Assembly: GCA_963751395.1 (NCBI GenBank)
Contig: CAVVUC010000003.1
Span: forward strand, 372,001-436,000
Direction of reading: 5' to 3'
DNA length: 64,000 nucleotides
Source: CAVVUC01 sp963751395
GTDB taxonomy: Bacteria; Verrucomicrobiota; Verrucomicrobiia; Chthoniobacterales; Chthoniobacteraceae
Shown: positions 25,683 through 33,518 of the stretch, in pieces
How the letters are laid out: the number at the start of each line of letters is the position of its first letter
Position numbering within the stretch: position 1 is the first letter of the stretch
Notes under the pieces: model-generated
The model's input: only the letters and a program-made list of their open reading frames with translations
Told to the model about the DNA's origin: nothing
Database searches by the model: none
Made by a program: the position numbers and the translations under genes

Positions 25683-26789
25683 TTACGCCTTCAGTTTCTC
25701 GAGCAGCCGGTCGATTTCGACGTGCCGCTCGATCATCGACTGGATGCGATCAATCTTCTCTCTGTCGTCGGGCAGCGTCTTGACGGTCATCGAGTGAATG
25801 CTGCTCGCGACCGTGTAGCTGTCGTAAGGCGAGGCGATCGCGGGCAGACCGGAAGCATGGAGCATGTCGAGGACGCTTTGATGCGGAAACAAATTCCCCG
25901 ACAAGACAAGGCCCGCAATGCTGTTGCCATCGGCTTCCGTAAGCGACCCGGTCGAAAGCGCGGCGAGGACGATGTCTTCGCGGTCGCCGGGTGTGACGAC
26001 GAGCGTGCCTGGAGCGAAGTAATCCATGACGTGGCTCGAACTCATCGCGCCGATAATGGTCTTGCGCACTCGTCGCCGGGCCTGCGTGCTCTGGTTCAGA
26101 AACTTGCCTTTCACCTGCGTGCAGATTTGCCCCAGCGTCGGATCGGCGAGAATCGGTTCCACCGGAATCGTGCCAAGCAGGTCGATGCCGAGCCGCTTCA
26201 ATCCGCGCTGCGCAAAATCGCGAACCTCATCGAACTTGTCCGGCAGCACCTTGTTCAGGATCACGCCGACAATCTCGACGCCTTCTTTGTCGAAGAGCGC
26301 CTTGTTGAGCACGACTTCATCGATCGAGCGCCCGATGCCGCCGCGCGTGATGAGCAGCACCTTGCTGTGGAGCAGGTGCGCGACGCGGGCGTTCGACAGA
26401 TCAAAAACCGAACCGACACCCGCATGGCCGGTTCCCTCGATGATGGTGAAGTCCTTCTCCCATGCCGCGCGGTCGAAGGAATTCTGAATGCGCCGCACAA
26501 GAAAATCGTTGTTGGCCTTCCGGATGTACCGGCGCGTAAAATCAGGCTCGACCGCGATCGGGCTCATGTCCTCGAGCGGCGTATGCACGCCGAAAGTGCG
26601 GTCGATGAGCACGCTGTCTTCGTCGATCCGCTTGCCCTCGACTTCGATGAAACGCTGGCCCACCGGCTTGATAAACCCGATGCGCCCGATCCGTTTCTTC
26701 AGTGCGGAAAAAAGCCCGAGCGACGCGGTCGTCTTGCCGTCGTTTTGTTGAGTGGCGGCAATGAAGACTCGCGGCGTGACGAGGTTCAT
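25683..26789 (-). CDS. BioD-like/DRTGG-domain protein, regulatory part of a split Pta
   Basis: A 368-residue protein with an N-terminal P-loop domain like dethiobiotin synthetase (AATQQNDGKTTASLGLFSAL), then IIEGTGHAGVGSVFDLSNA and LLITRGGIGRSIDEVVLNKA. The C-terminal DRTGG-type domain has IIGAMSSSHVMDYF and GDREDIVLAAL. In E. coli these two domains form the N-terminus of Pta and regulate it. Here they are separate and encoded just after the catalytic gene, with an ATGA overlap at 26786-26789. It probably binds and controls the Pta subunit (inference). Confidence 0.82.
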   Translation of the reverse strand: MNLVTPRVFIAATQQNDGKTTASLGLFSALKKRIGRIGFIKPVGQRFIEVEGKRIDEDSVLIDRTFGVHTPLEDMSPIAVEPDFTRRYIRKANNDFLVRRIQNSFDRAAWEKDFTIIEGTGHAGVGSVFDLSNARVAHLLHSKVLLITRGGIGRSIDEVVLNKALFDKEGVEIVGVILNKVLPDKFDEVRDFAQRGLKRLGIDLLGTIPVEPILADPTLGQICTQVKGKFLNQSTQARRRVRKTIIGAMSSSHVMDYFAPGTLVVTPGDREDIVLAALSTGSLTEADGNSIAGLVLSGNLFPHQSVLDMLHASGLPAIASPYDSYTVASSIHSMTVKTLPDDREKIDRIQSMIERHVEIDRLLEKLKA

Positions 26790-27841
26790 CGAGGCGAATT
26801 TTCCTCGACGGGATCCTGCGGATACAACTTGCGGTATTCGATCGCCTGCAGGCCCACGATGGCGGCGACTCCGAGGATTTGCTCGACGGTCGCGCCGCGC
26901 GAAAGATCGGCCGACGGCTTCGAGAGCCCGAGCATCATCTGCCCGTAAGTCTCCGCTCCGGCGAGGTACTGCACGAGTTTCGCAGCGATGTTGCCGCTGT
27001 TCAGATCGGGAAAAACGAGCACGTTCGCGCGACCGGCAACACGGCTGGTCGGCGCCTTGATCTTCGCCAGGTCTTCGAGAAGCGCCGTATCCGCCTGCAT
27101 CTCTCCGTCGATCTCGATTTCGAGTTTGTCCGCTTCCACCCTCTGTTTCGCCAGCGCGGTGGCGGCGGCGATTTTTACGGCGGCCGGAAGCTGCGAACTG
27201 CCTTTCGTCGAGAAACTCAGCATGGCCACGCGCGGCATCAGCCCAGTGAGCTGGCGGCAGATTTTCCCGCTCTCGATCGCGATCATCGCGAGTTGATAAA
27301 CCGTCGGCTCCGGAATCACTGCGCAATCGGCGAACAGCATCACCCCGTTGTGCCCGTATTTGTCATTCTCGATCTCGACGATCATGCAGCTCGCAATCGT
27401 CTGGACGCCCGACAGCGGCTTCACGAGCTGGATCAGCGGTCGCAGCAGCGTGCCCGCATAAACGCTTGCCCCGCCGACAAGCCCGTCCGCCTGTCCGCCC
27501 TGGATCATCATCGCGGCGAAATAGTTCGGATTCCGCACGATCTCCTCAGCGCTCGCCCGTCCGAGGTTGCGATAGCGCTTCAGCTTTTCCAGGCGCTCGC
27601 AAAAGACCGGCAGATCCTCGGCTGTCGCGGGATTGATGACGCCGATGCGGTGCATGTCGATGCTGTATTTCGCGGCGGTCTGCTCGATCTCCTTTTCGTT
27701 CCCGAGCAGAATCGGCGCGCCCAATTTCAACTTGGCGAAACGCGCCGCTGCTTGCAGGACGCGCGGCTCGGTGCCTTCCGGAAATACGATTCTTTTCGGA
27801 TGGCGCTGCAATTTTTCGAAGACGGACTCGATGAATTTCAT
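26786..27841 (-). CDS. pta: Phosphate acetyltransferase catalytic subunit
   Basis: A 351-residue PTA_PTB-domain enzyme interconverting acetyl-CoA and acetyl phosphate in the cytoplasm. Family segments: RIVFPEGTEPRVLQAAARF, the GGQADGLVGGASVYAGTLLR loop, GVMLFADCAVIPEPT and RANVLVFPDLNSGNI. It is complete and ends with the stop at 26786. The window thus encodes two unrelated phosphotransacylases: this one and microcompartment PduL. It precedes the BioD/DRTGG gene in the operon, the reverse of the domain order in long Pta proteins. Confidence 0.92.
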   Translation of the reverse strand: MKFIESVFEKLQRHPKRIVFPEGTEPRVLQAAARFAKLKLGAPILLGNEKEIEQTAAKYSIDMHRIGVINPATAEDLPVFCERLEKLKRYRNLGRASAEEIVRNPNYFAAMMIQGGQADGLVGGASVYAGTLLRPLIQLVKPLSGVQTIASCMIVEIENDKYGHNGVMLFADCAVIPEPTVYQLAMIAIESGKICRQLTGLMPRVAMLSFSTKGSSQLPAAVKIAAATALAKQRVEADKLEIEIDGEMQADTALLEDLAKIKAPTSRVAGRANVLVFPDLNSGNIAAKLVQYLAGAETYGQMMLGLSKPSADLSRGATVEQILGVAAIVGLQAIEYRKLYPQDPVEENSPR

Positions 27842-27891
27842 ACGCGATGACTACGTTGAAAGTTTTGCCCCCGCGAGACAAGGGCAAAGAA

Positions 27892-27985
27892 AGTTGAGAG
27901 TTGAGAGTTTGGGGCTGAGAGATTACGAGATCACGTCACACCTCCCGTTTTGAAACCTCTCAACTCTCAACTCTCAACTCTCCAC
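27892..27985. repeat. Inverted array of 7-bp GTTGAGA units
   Basis: Left arm 27892-27909 (GTTGAGAGTTGAGAGTTT) and right arm 27953-27985 (CTCTCAA repeated three times plus a partial) are complementary. The right arm encodes NSQLSTLH of the PHP protein, so its start codon is repeat-derived. Confidence 0.8.
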
Positions 27986-28777
27986 CTCAGCGACTACCAC
28001 ATGCACACGCCGCTGTGCCACCACGCGACCGGCCTGCCTGTCGAGTATGTGCAGGCCGCGATCGACCTCGGCCTCGGCGAGATCGGTTTCGCCGATCACA
28101 ACCCGATGCCCGGGCAGTTCGACGACTGGCGCATGAGCCTCGCCGAACTGCCGCGTTATTTCGAAATGGTCGGGGAAGCGCGCGCAAAATTCCCGTCGTT
28201 CCCGGTCCGGCTCGGGCTCGAGTGCGACTTCATCGCCGGCCAGGAGGCCTGGATCGAGAAACTCGCCGGCATGGCCGGGTGGGACTACCTCATCGGCAGC
28301 GTCCACTATATCGCGCCCGGCTGGGACGTGGACAATCCGCGATTGATCCACCGCTTCAAGGAACATCCGGTCGCGGAAATCTGGGAGTTGTATTGGAAGG
28401 CCTTCGAGCAGTGCATCCGCAGCGGGCTCTTCGATTTCGTCGCCCATCCCGATCTCGTGAAAAAATTCGGCTTCAGGCCCGAAGGCGACCTGCGGAAATA
28501 CTACGAGCCAAGCATCGCGGCGGCGGCGGAGAAAAACATGGCCATCGAAATCAACACCGCCGGTCTGCGCAAACCGGTCGGCGAGATGTATCCGAGTCCC
28601 GAGTTCCTGCGGATGGCCCGCGAGGCCGGCATCCCGCTGCTCATCAACTCCGACGCCCACGCGCCGGAGGAGGTAGGCGCGGATTTCGACGCAGCGGTTG
28701 CAATGGCGAAGGAAGCCGGATACCGCGAGACCGTGCGTTTCCAAAAGCGCCAGCGCACGACGGTGCCGTTGGATTAA
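27950..28777 (+). CDS. hisK: PHP-family histidinol-phosphatase
   Basis: A 275-residue PHP-domain metal-dependent phosphatase, probably dephosphorylating histidinol phosphate in histidine synthesis (HisK type). Metal ligands are visible: DYHMHTPLCHHA at the start, GFADHNP near 45, GLECDFI near 90, GSVHYIAPGWD near 118, FVAHPDL near 163 and INSDAHAPEEVGADF near 228. The first PHP histidines need an upstream start; TTG 27950 is the best available and lies inside a 7-bp repeat array that encodes residues 4-12. The original start codon may have been replaced by repeat insertion. Confidence 0.85.
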   Translation: MKPLNSQLSTLHLSDYHMHTPLCHHATGLPVEYVQAAIDLGLGEIGFADHNPMPGQFDDWRMSLAELPRYFEMVGEARAKFPSFPVRLGLECDFIAGQEAWIEKLAGMAGWDYLIGSVHYIAPGWDVDNPRLIHRFKEHPVAEIWELYWKAFEQCIRSGLFDFVAHPDLVKKFGFRPEGDLRKYYEPSIAAAAEKNMAIEINTAGLRKPVGEMYPSPEFLRMAREAGIPLLINSDAHAPEEVGADFDAAVAMAKEAGYRETVRFQKRQRTTVPLD

Positions 28778-29044
28778 ACCGCCGAGGCGCCGAGGATTTC
28801 AGGAAAATCGGGGCCGCGCGCGCCGGGTAGCACAGGCGTCCCGCCTGTTGGTTTAGGCGTCCTCGCCGAAACGAACTTTCAAGAGCCGTCGTATAGATCC
28901 GAGATGGCCTTTTGAAATTCACCGCTCCACAAAAAGTTCGCGACAGCGGGGACGCCGTCGCCAACAGGCGGGACGCCTGTGCCACCTGGAGCGTGCATCG
29001 CAACGTGCTTCCAAATCCCCGCGCCTCCGCGCCTCGGCGGTTCA
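28777..29044. repeat. Nested palindromic elements upstream of thrS
   Basis: Outer arms 28777-28795 and about 29023-29044 (AACCGCCGAGGCGC type) enclose inner near-perfect arms 28827-28851 and 28961-28985 (CACAGGCGTCCCGCCTGTTGG type). The outer family matches the copy inside hrpB at 57228-57306. The whole 330-bp gap between the PHP gene and thrS is repeat DNA, so the thrS promoter or leader must lie within or next to it. No T-box leader was recognised. Confidence 0.78.
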
Positions 29045-29109
29045 TATTCCCCGCCGCCAAAATTGTCTTGGTAACTTTTCGCCGCCGAAACTAGATTGCG
29101 TTCCTTTTT

Positions 29110-31546
29110 ATGGCCGAAGAATCGCAACGCAAAACCCTCGAACAACGCGCCCAGATGTCAGACATCGAGCGCCTCCGCCACTCCTGCGCCCATGTGCTCG
29201 CGACGGCCATTCTGCGCTTATGGCCCGAGGCGCAGTTTGCCGCGGGGCCGCCCGTCGAGAACGGCTTTTACTACGACGTCGAACTGCCGCATCGGATTTC
29301 GCCCGAGGATTTCCCGCGTATCGAGGAGGAGATGAAGAAAGAGATCAAGGCCAACCACGTCTTCCAGCGGCAGGTCGTGAACCGCTACGAGGCGCTCGAA
29401 ATGGCGACCAAGGGCCGGCTCGGCGCGCTGGGGGATCGTCCGGAACGCAGCAAGTTCAAGCTCGACATCATCGAGGGCATCCCGGAGCACGAGGAAATCT
29501 CGCTTTTCCAAAACGGCGACTTCATCGACCTCTGTGCCGGGCCGCACGTCATGCGCACCGGCAACATCGGCGCGTTCAAGCTCACCAGCGTCGCCAGCGC
29601 CTACTACAAGGGCGACGAGAAAAACCCGCAGCTTCAGCGCATCTACGGCACGGCCTTCAAGAACAAGACGCAGCTCGACGAGTATTTCACGATGCTCGAG
29701 GAGGCGAAAAGGCGCGACCACCGCAAGCTCGGGCGCGAGCTGGAGTTGTTCTGCTTCGACGAAGATGTCGGTCCCGGCCTGCCGCTCTGGCTGCCGCGCG
29801 GCACGGTGCTGGTCGAGGAGCTGGAAAAGCTGGCGAAGGAAACCGAGTTCGCCGCCGGCTACGAGCGTGTCCGCACCCCGCATCTCGCGCGCGAGAACCT
29901 GTATCTCACCAGCGGGCACCTGCCTTACTACGCGGAGTCGATGTTTCCACCGATGATCTTGGATGAAGGCACCGCCTCAGAGGATCGGGTAGCGCACGCG
30001 CCCTCGCGTGTTGTTTCCGGCGCCCCCGCCGGAAACCTGGGCGGTGCGACCTACTCAAAACGCCGCCTCCCTCACTTCGAGCGTCCTTGGGGAAAATACG
30101 CCGTCACCTTCACCACTCACGAGAAACGCGCGCTGGCACCCGAAGAACGTGACATCGTCCTTCAAAGCATGCTCTACGCGCACGAACACGGCCAATACGA
30201 ACTCTTCGCCGCCTGCGTGATGCCCGATCATGTGCATCTGCTTTTCGAGCCGCAGATCAAGGAAGACGACCACGAGGGCAACCCGGTGTTCTTTTCACTC
30301 AGCGAAATCCTTCAAGGCATCAAATCCAGCACCGCGCATCGCATCAATAAGTTGTCTGGGCGAAAGGGCGAAGCCGTATGGGAAAAGGAATGGTTTGACC
30401 GGCTGATACGTTCGGATGAAGACCTCGTGGAAAAATTTCACTACATCTGTGAGAACCCATGGAACTCCGCAGTGGTCGGGCCGGATGAGGACTATGCCTG
30501 GCTGTGGACGCCGCACGAGGCTTCGGCGGGGGCGCCGAAGCCAGCACGCGAGGCGCGTGCGCTACCCGATCGCCCGCCGGGCGAGCGCTACTACCTCAAA
30601 GCCATGAACTGCCCGCACCACCACAAGCTCTTCGGAGCGGTGCCGCGCAGTTATCGCGACCTGCCGTTGCGGCTTGCGGAATACGGCACCTGCTACCGCT
30701 ACGAGCAGAGCGGCGAGTTGTTCGGCCTGATGCGCGTGCGCTCGATGCAGATGAACGACGCCCACATTTACTGCACCGAGGAACAGTTCGAGGATGAGTT
30801 CCGCGCCGTGAACGAGATGTATCTGAAGTATTTCAAAATCTTCGGCATCGACAAATACGTCATGCGCTTCTCGACCCACGACCCGTCCAAGCTCGGCCAG
30901 AAATTTGTAGATCACTCCGAGCTATGGCTCAAAACCGAGGACATGGTGCGCGGCGTCCTTCAGCGCAGCGGCATCAACTTCGTCGAGGTGCCCAACGAAG
31001 CCGCGTTCTACGGCCCGAAGATCGACGTGCAGGTCTGGAGCGCGATCGGTCGCGAGTTCACCATCGCCACCAACCAGGTCGATTTCGCCGTGCCCGCGCG
31101 GTTCGGCTTGAAATACAAAACCAAGGACAACACCGAAGCCACGCCTCTCTGCATCCACCGCGCGCCGCTCGGCACGCATGAGCGGTTCATCGGTTTCCTC
31201 ATCGAGCATTACGCCGGCAACTTCCCGCTCTGGCTCGCGCCGGAACAGGTGCGCCTGCTTCCATTCGGCGACGAGGAGCCGCTGGTGAATTACGCCCGCG
31301 AAATTCTCAACGAACTCCGCGCCCAGGGCGTCCGCGCCACGCTCGACGCCAGCAGCGAGCACATCAAAGCGAAAATCTCCGCCGCCGAGACGATGAAAGT
31401 CCATACCATGCTCGTCATCGGCAACCGCGACCTCGAAGCCGGCAACGTCAGCGTCCGCATCCACGGCAAAGGCAACCTCGGCGCGAAAGCCGCGCGGGGA
31501 AGTCGTGGCGGACATCCTCGCGGCGATCAAGGAACGGCGTGGATGA
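29110..31546 (+). CDS. thrS: Threonyl-tRNA synthetase with an in-frame transposase insertion
   Basis: This charges tRNA-Thr. From ATG 29110 the editing domain (RLRHSCAHVLATAILRLWPE) and the catalytic motif 1 region lead to LTSGHLPYYAESMFPPMILD. A 585-bp mobile element then interrupts the gene in frame at residue about 292, and the synthetase resumes as RYYLKAMNCPHHHKL (conserved zinc cysteine), CYRYEQSGELFGLMRVRSMQ, GPKIDVQVWSAIGREFTIAT and CIHRAPLGTHERFIGFLIEH. Without the insert it would be 616 aa, a normal length. Near 31487 one extra base shifts the last 20 codons; corrected, it ends KERRG at TGA 31544-31546, overlapping hicA. Uncorrected, the frame runs through hicA to 31788. Confidence 0.9.
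29983..30571 (+). mobile_element. REP-bounded RAYT (REP-associated tyrosine transposase) element inside thrS
   Basis: Terminal inverted repeats of about 30 bp, starting GATCGGGTAGCGCACGCG, lie at 29983-30016 and about 30541-30571, each with a small inner hairpin (30014-30036; 30520-30540). GATC is present at both ends. Between them an IS200-like HUH transposase is encoded: TYSKRRLPHFERPWGKYAVT, the HUH motif CVMPDHVHLLFEP, and the tyrosine region FHYICENPWNSAVVGPDEDY. It lacks an ATG at its natural N-terminus and lies in the thrS frame, so it can be made only as part of ThrS or from an internal start. Inserted length excluding one GATC is 585 bp, exactly 195 codons. Confidence 0.88.
31459..31540 (+). 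repeat. thrS 3'-end repeat, copy R1 (within thrS)
   Basis: ATCCACGGCAAAGGCAACCT through ATCAAGGAACGGCG. It is nearly identical to 32018-32097 and in part to 33461-33499. Compared with R2 it has one extra base in the GCGCGAAAGCC stretch, which shifts the ThrS frame. Confidence 0.85.
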
Positions 31547-31788
31547 GCAGGCACGAGAAACTGTTGGGACGCCTTCGCGACCCGCAGCGTGATGCGGCGT
31601 GGGACTTTGCCGAACTCTGCCAGTTGCTCCAGCGATTGGGATTTGAAATGCGTATCGCCGGGAGCCATCATTTTTTCCGAAAGCCCGGCGTTAACGAATC
31701 CATCAACTTGCAACCGCATGGTGGAAAAGCTAAGGGTTACCAAGTTCGTCAAGCGCGCAAGGTGCTTCAAAACAACCAGCTATTATGA
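31543..31788 (+). CDS. hicA: HicA-family toxin (mRNA interferase)
   Basis: An 81-residue HicA protein that would cleave mRNA. The double-stranded-RNA-binding-like fold shows GFEMRIAGSHHFFRKPG with the catalytic histidine region, and the typical INLQPHGGKAKGYQVRQARK ending. It is longer at the N-terminus than minimal HicA. Start ATG 31543 overlaps the corrected thrS stop (ATGA); as sequenced, thrS continues in frame into hicA. Its stop overlaps the hicB start (ATGA at 31785-31788), so toxin and antitoxin are translationally coupled. Confidence 0.87.
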   Translation: MSRHEKLLGRLRDPQRDAAWDFAELCQLLQRLGFEMRIAGSHHFFRKPGVNESINLQPHGGKAKGYQVRQARKVLQNNQLL

Positions 31789-31997
31789 ATAACAAATTTG
31801 AAGTGGTCGTTTATTGGAGCGAGCAAGACGGTCATTTCCTCGCCGAGGTGCCTGAGCTGCCGAACATCATCACCGACGGCGCAACGCGAACCGAAGCGCT
31901 GCGCAACGCCGAGGAAATGATCGACGCCTATCTACAGGTTGCGCATGAAGCATCATGGCCGATTCCCGAGCCGAAAGGACGTCTCGCATTTGCGTGA
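31785..31997 (+). CDS. hicB: HicB-family antitoxin
   Basis: A 70-residue HicB with the partial RNase H-like fold: FEVVVYWSEQDGHFLAEVPE, LPNIITDGATRTEALRNAEE and AYLQVAHEASWPIPEPKGRL. It neutralises HicA by binding its active site. It lacks the C-terminal DNA-binding helix-turn-helix of longer HicB proteins, so autoregulation would need another route. It sits between two copies of the thrS 3' end. Confidence 0.88.
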   Translation: MNNKFEVVVYWSEQDGHFLAEVPELPNIITDGATRTEALRNAEEMIDAYLQVAHEASWPIPEPKGRLAFA

Positions 31998-32015
31998 GGC
32001 TCTAATCAAGCATTG

Positions 32016-32103
32016 CATCCACGGCAAAGGCAACCTCGGCGCAAAACCGCGCGGGGAAGTCGTGGCGGACATCCTCGCCGCGATCAAGGAGCGGCGGGCG
32101 TAG
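32016..32103 (+). repeat. thrS: thrS 3'-end repeat, copy R2, with intact stop
   Basis: GCATCCACGGCAAAGGCAAC to GGCGGGCGTAG. It encodes HGKGNLGAKPRGEVVADILA and AIKERRA, the proper C-terminus of ThrS, but is detached from the gene by hicAB. It is probably the original thrS end, displaced by insertion. The GH5 start codon follows 3 bp later. Confidence 0.85.
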
Positions 32104-32106
32104 CGA

Positions 32107-33363
32107 ATGAATCCCGCGAGGCTCACGATCGTCGTCTTCATGGCGCTCGGGTTGTGGGCGTCGCACGCTTTTGCCGCTCCCGATCCTTTTCTCAAGGCCG
32201 CCGGCCATGAGATGAGGAACGCGCACGGGAAGGGCGATGTCGTGACGTTGCGCGGGGTGAATCTCGGGGGATGGCTGGTGTTCGAGCCGTGGCAGACACC
32301 GATGGACGCGGGCGGGTTGAAGGACGACTGGTCGGCTCGCGAAGTTCTCGCTCAGCGTTTCGGCGCGGAGACGCGCGACCGCCTGCTCGCTGCCTATCAG
32401 AACGCGTGGATCACCGAGCGCGACTTCGACCTGATCGCTGCGGCGGGGTTCAACGTGATCCGGCTGCCGTTTTGGTATCTGAACTTGCAGGACGAGGAGG
32501 GCAAATGGCGCGGCGATGCTTTCGCGCGGATTGACTGGGCCGTGGCGCAGGCTTGGAAGCGTGGGATTTACACCATCCTCGATCTGCACGGCGCACCGGG
32601 CGGTCAAAGCAACGGAGTGAGCACAGGGCGAAGCCGCAAGAAAAAGGAGGACGGAATCGAGGCGGATTTTTGGACGAATGAAGCGCAACTCCGGCGAACC
32701 ACGGAACTCTGGCGGCGCGTCGCCGCACATTACAAGGGCAACCCGGCGGTGGCCGCATACGACCTGCTCAACGAGCCGTTCGGCGCGCCGGGCCGCGATG
32801 CGTTGTGGGCCGTCTATGACCGGCTTTACAAAGCCGTGCGCGAGATCGATCCCGACCACACGATCAGTGTCGAGGGATGCTGGGGTGGCTGGGTGGATGG
32901 CCGCTATCAGGGCTGGGGCTGGGACTCTCTGCCGCCGCCGGACAAATTCGGATGGACGAACATGCTCTACCAGCAACACAGCTACCAGTGGGCGTGGAAC
33001 GATCTCGAAAAACAGAAGCGCAACATCGACAGCGACGTCGCCGACTGGAAGCGGCACCACACGTGGAACGTGCCGTGTTTCATCGGCGAGTTCAATTGCA
33101 TGGCCCGCGAAGAGGCCTGGAGCTATGCCGCCGCCCAGTTCGCGGCCAACGGCATGAACTGGGCGATGTGGACCTACAAAGCCACGCACGGCAGCGGCTC
33201 GGATAGCTGGGGCTTTTACAATCCTCGAAAACCCTTTCCACCAAAGCCCGATTTGCGAAAGGACTCCGCGGAAGCCATTCGCGAGAAATGGTCGCAATGG
33301 ACGACGGAGAACTTTGCGATCAACCCAATGCTCCAGCGCACGCTCTCCACGCCGCCGCATTGA
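32107..33363 (+). CDS. Secreted glycoside hydrolase family 5 (cellulase/glucanase-like)
   Basis: A 418-residue protein with a signal peptide (residues 1-24, ARLTIVVFMALGLWASHAFA). The family 5 barrel shows RGVNLGGWLVFEPW near 50, AAGFNVIRLPFWYL near 112, DLHGAPGGQSNG near 160, the acid/base Glu223 in LLNEPFG and the likely nucleophile Glu328 in FIGEFN. The N-terminal LRGVNLGGWL and long loops resemble exo-beta-1,3-glucanase-like members. It would act on plant or fungal glucans outside the cytoplasm, fitting a polysaccharide-using organism. It lies between two thrS 3'-end copies, so it was probably acquired or moved with them. Confidence 0.88.
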   Translation: MNPARLTIVVFMALGLWASHAFAAPDPFLKAAGHEMRNAHGKGDVVTLRGVNLGGWLVFEPWQTPMDAGGLKDDWSAREVLAQRFGAETRDRLLAAYQNAWITERDFDLIAAAGFNVIRLPFWYLNLQDEEGKWRGDAFARIDWAVAQAWKRGIYTILDLHGAPGGQSNGVSTGRSRKKKEDGIEADFWTNEAQLRRTTELWRRVAAHYKGNPAVAAYDLLNEPFGAPGRDALWAVYDRLYKAVREIDPDHTISVEGCWGGWVDGRYQGWGWDSLPPPDKFGWTNMLYQQHSYQWAWNDLEKQKRNIDSDVADWKRHHTWNVPCFIGEFNCMAREEAWSYAAAQFAANGMNWAMWTYKATHGSGSDSWGFYNPRKPFPPKPDLRKDSAEAIREKWSQWTTENFAINPMLQRTLSTPPH

Positions 33364-33460
33364 GCCATCGACATGCGCGGTTTTTTATGCACCCTGCAAC
33401 CATGCCGCCGTCGCACGTCAACCAACGCATTTCGGGGCCGGAGAAAGCCCGTCCGGCGTT

Positions 33461-33507
33461 CCACGGCAGAGGCAACCTCGCGGCGATCAAGGAACGGCGC
33501 GCGTAAC
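33461..33507 (+). repeat. thrS 3'-end repeat, copy R3, internally deleted
   Basis: CCACGGCAGAGGCAACCTCG joined directly to CGGCGATCAAGGAACGGCG and a TAA. The missing 40 or so bases lie between two CCTCG pentamers present in R1 and R2, so a deletion between short direct repeats explains it. It is followed 11 bp later by the gene at 33519. Confidence 0.78.
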
Positions 33508-33518
33508 ATTTTTCAACC

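Noticed and set aside
25683..27326. Longer start for the DRTGG-domain gene
   Set aside because: The extension is antisense/shadow sequence within pta; the BioD-like homology begins at 26789.
28778..29109. T-box or other riboswitch leader for thrS
   Set aside because: The gap is filled by nested palindromic repeats and no T-box consensus was found.
29983..30571. Intein or intron in thrS
   Set aside because: No intein splice residues or homing-endonuclease motifs; the insert encodes a RAYT with HUH motif and has REP-type ends. No group I/II intron features were seen.
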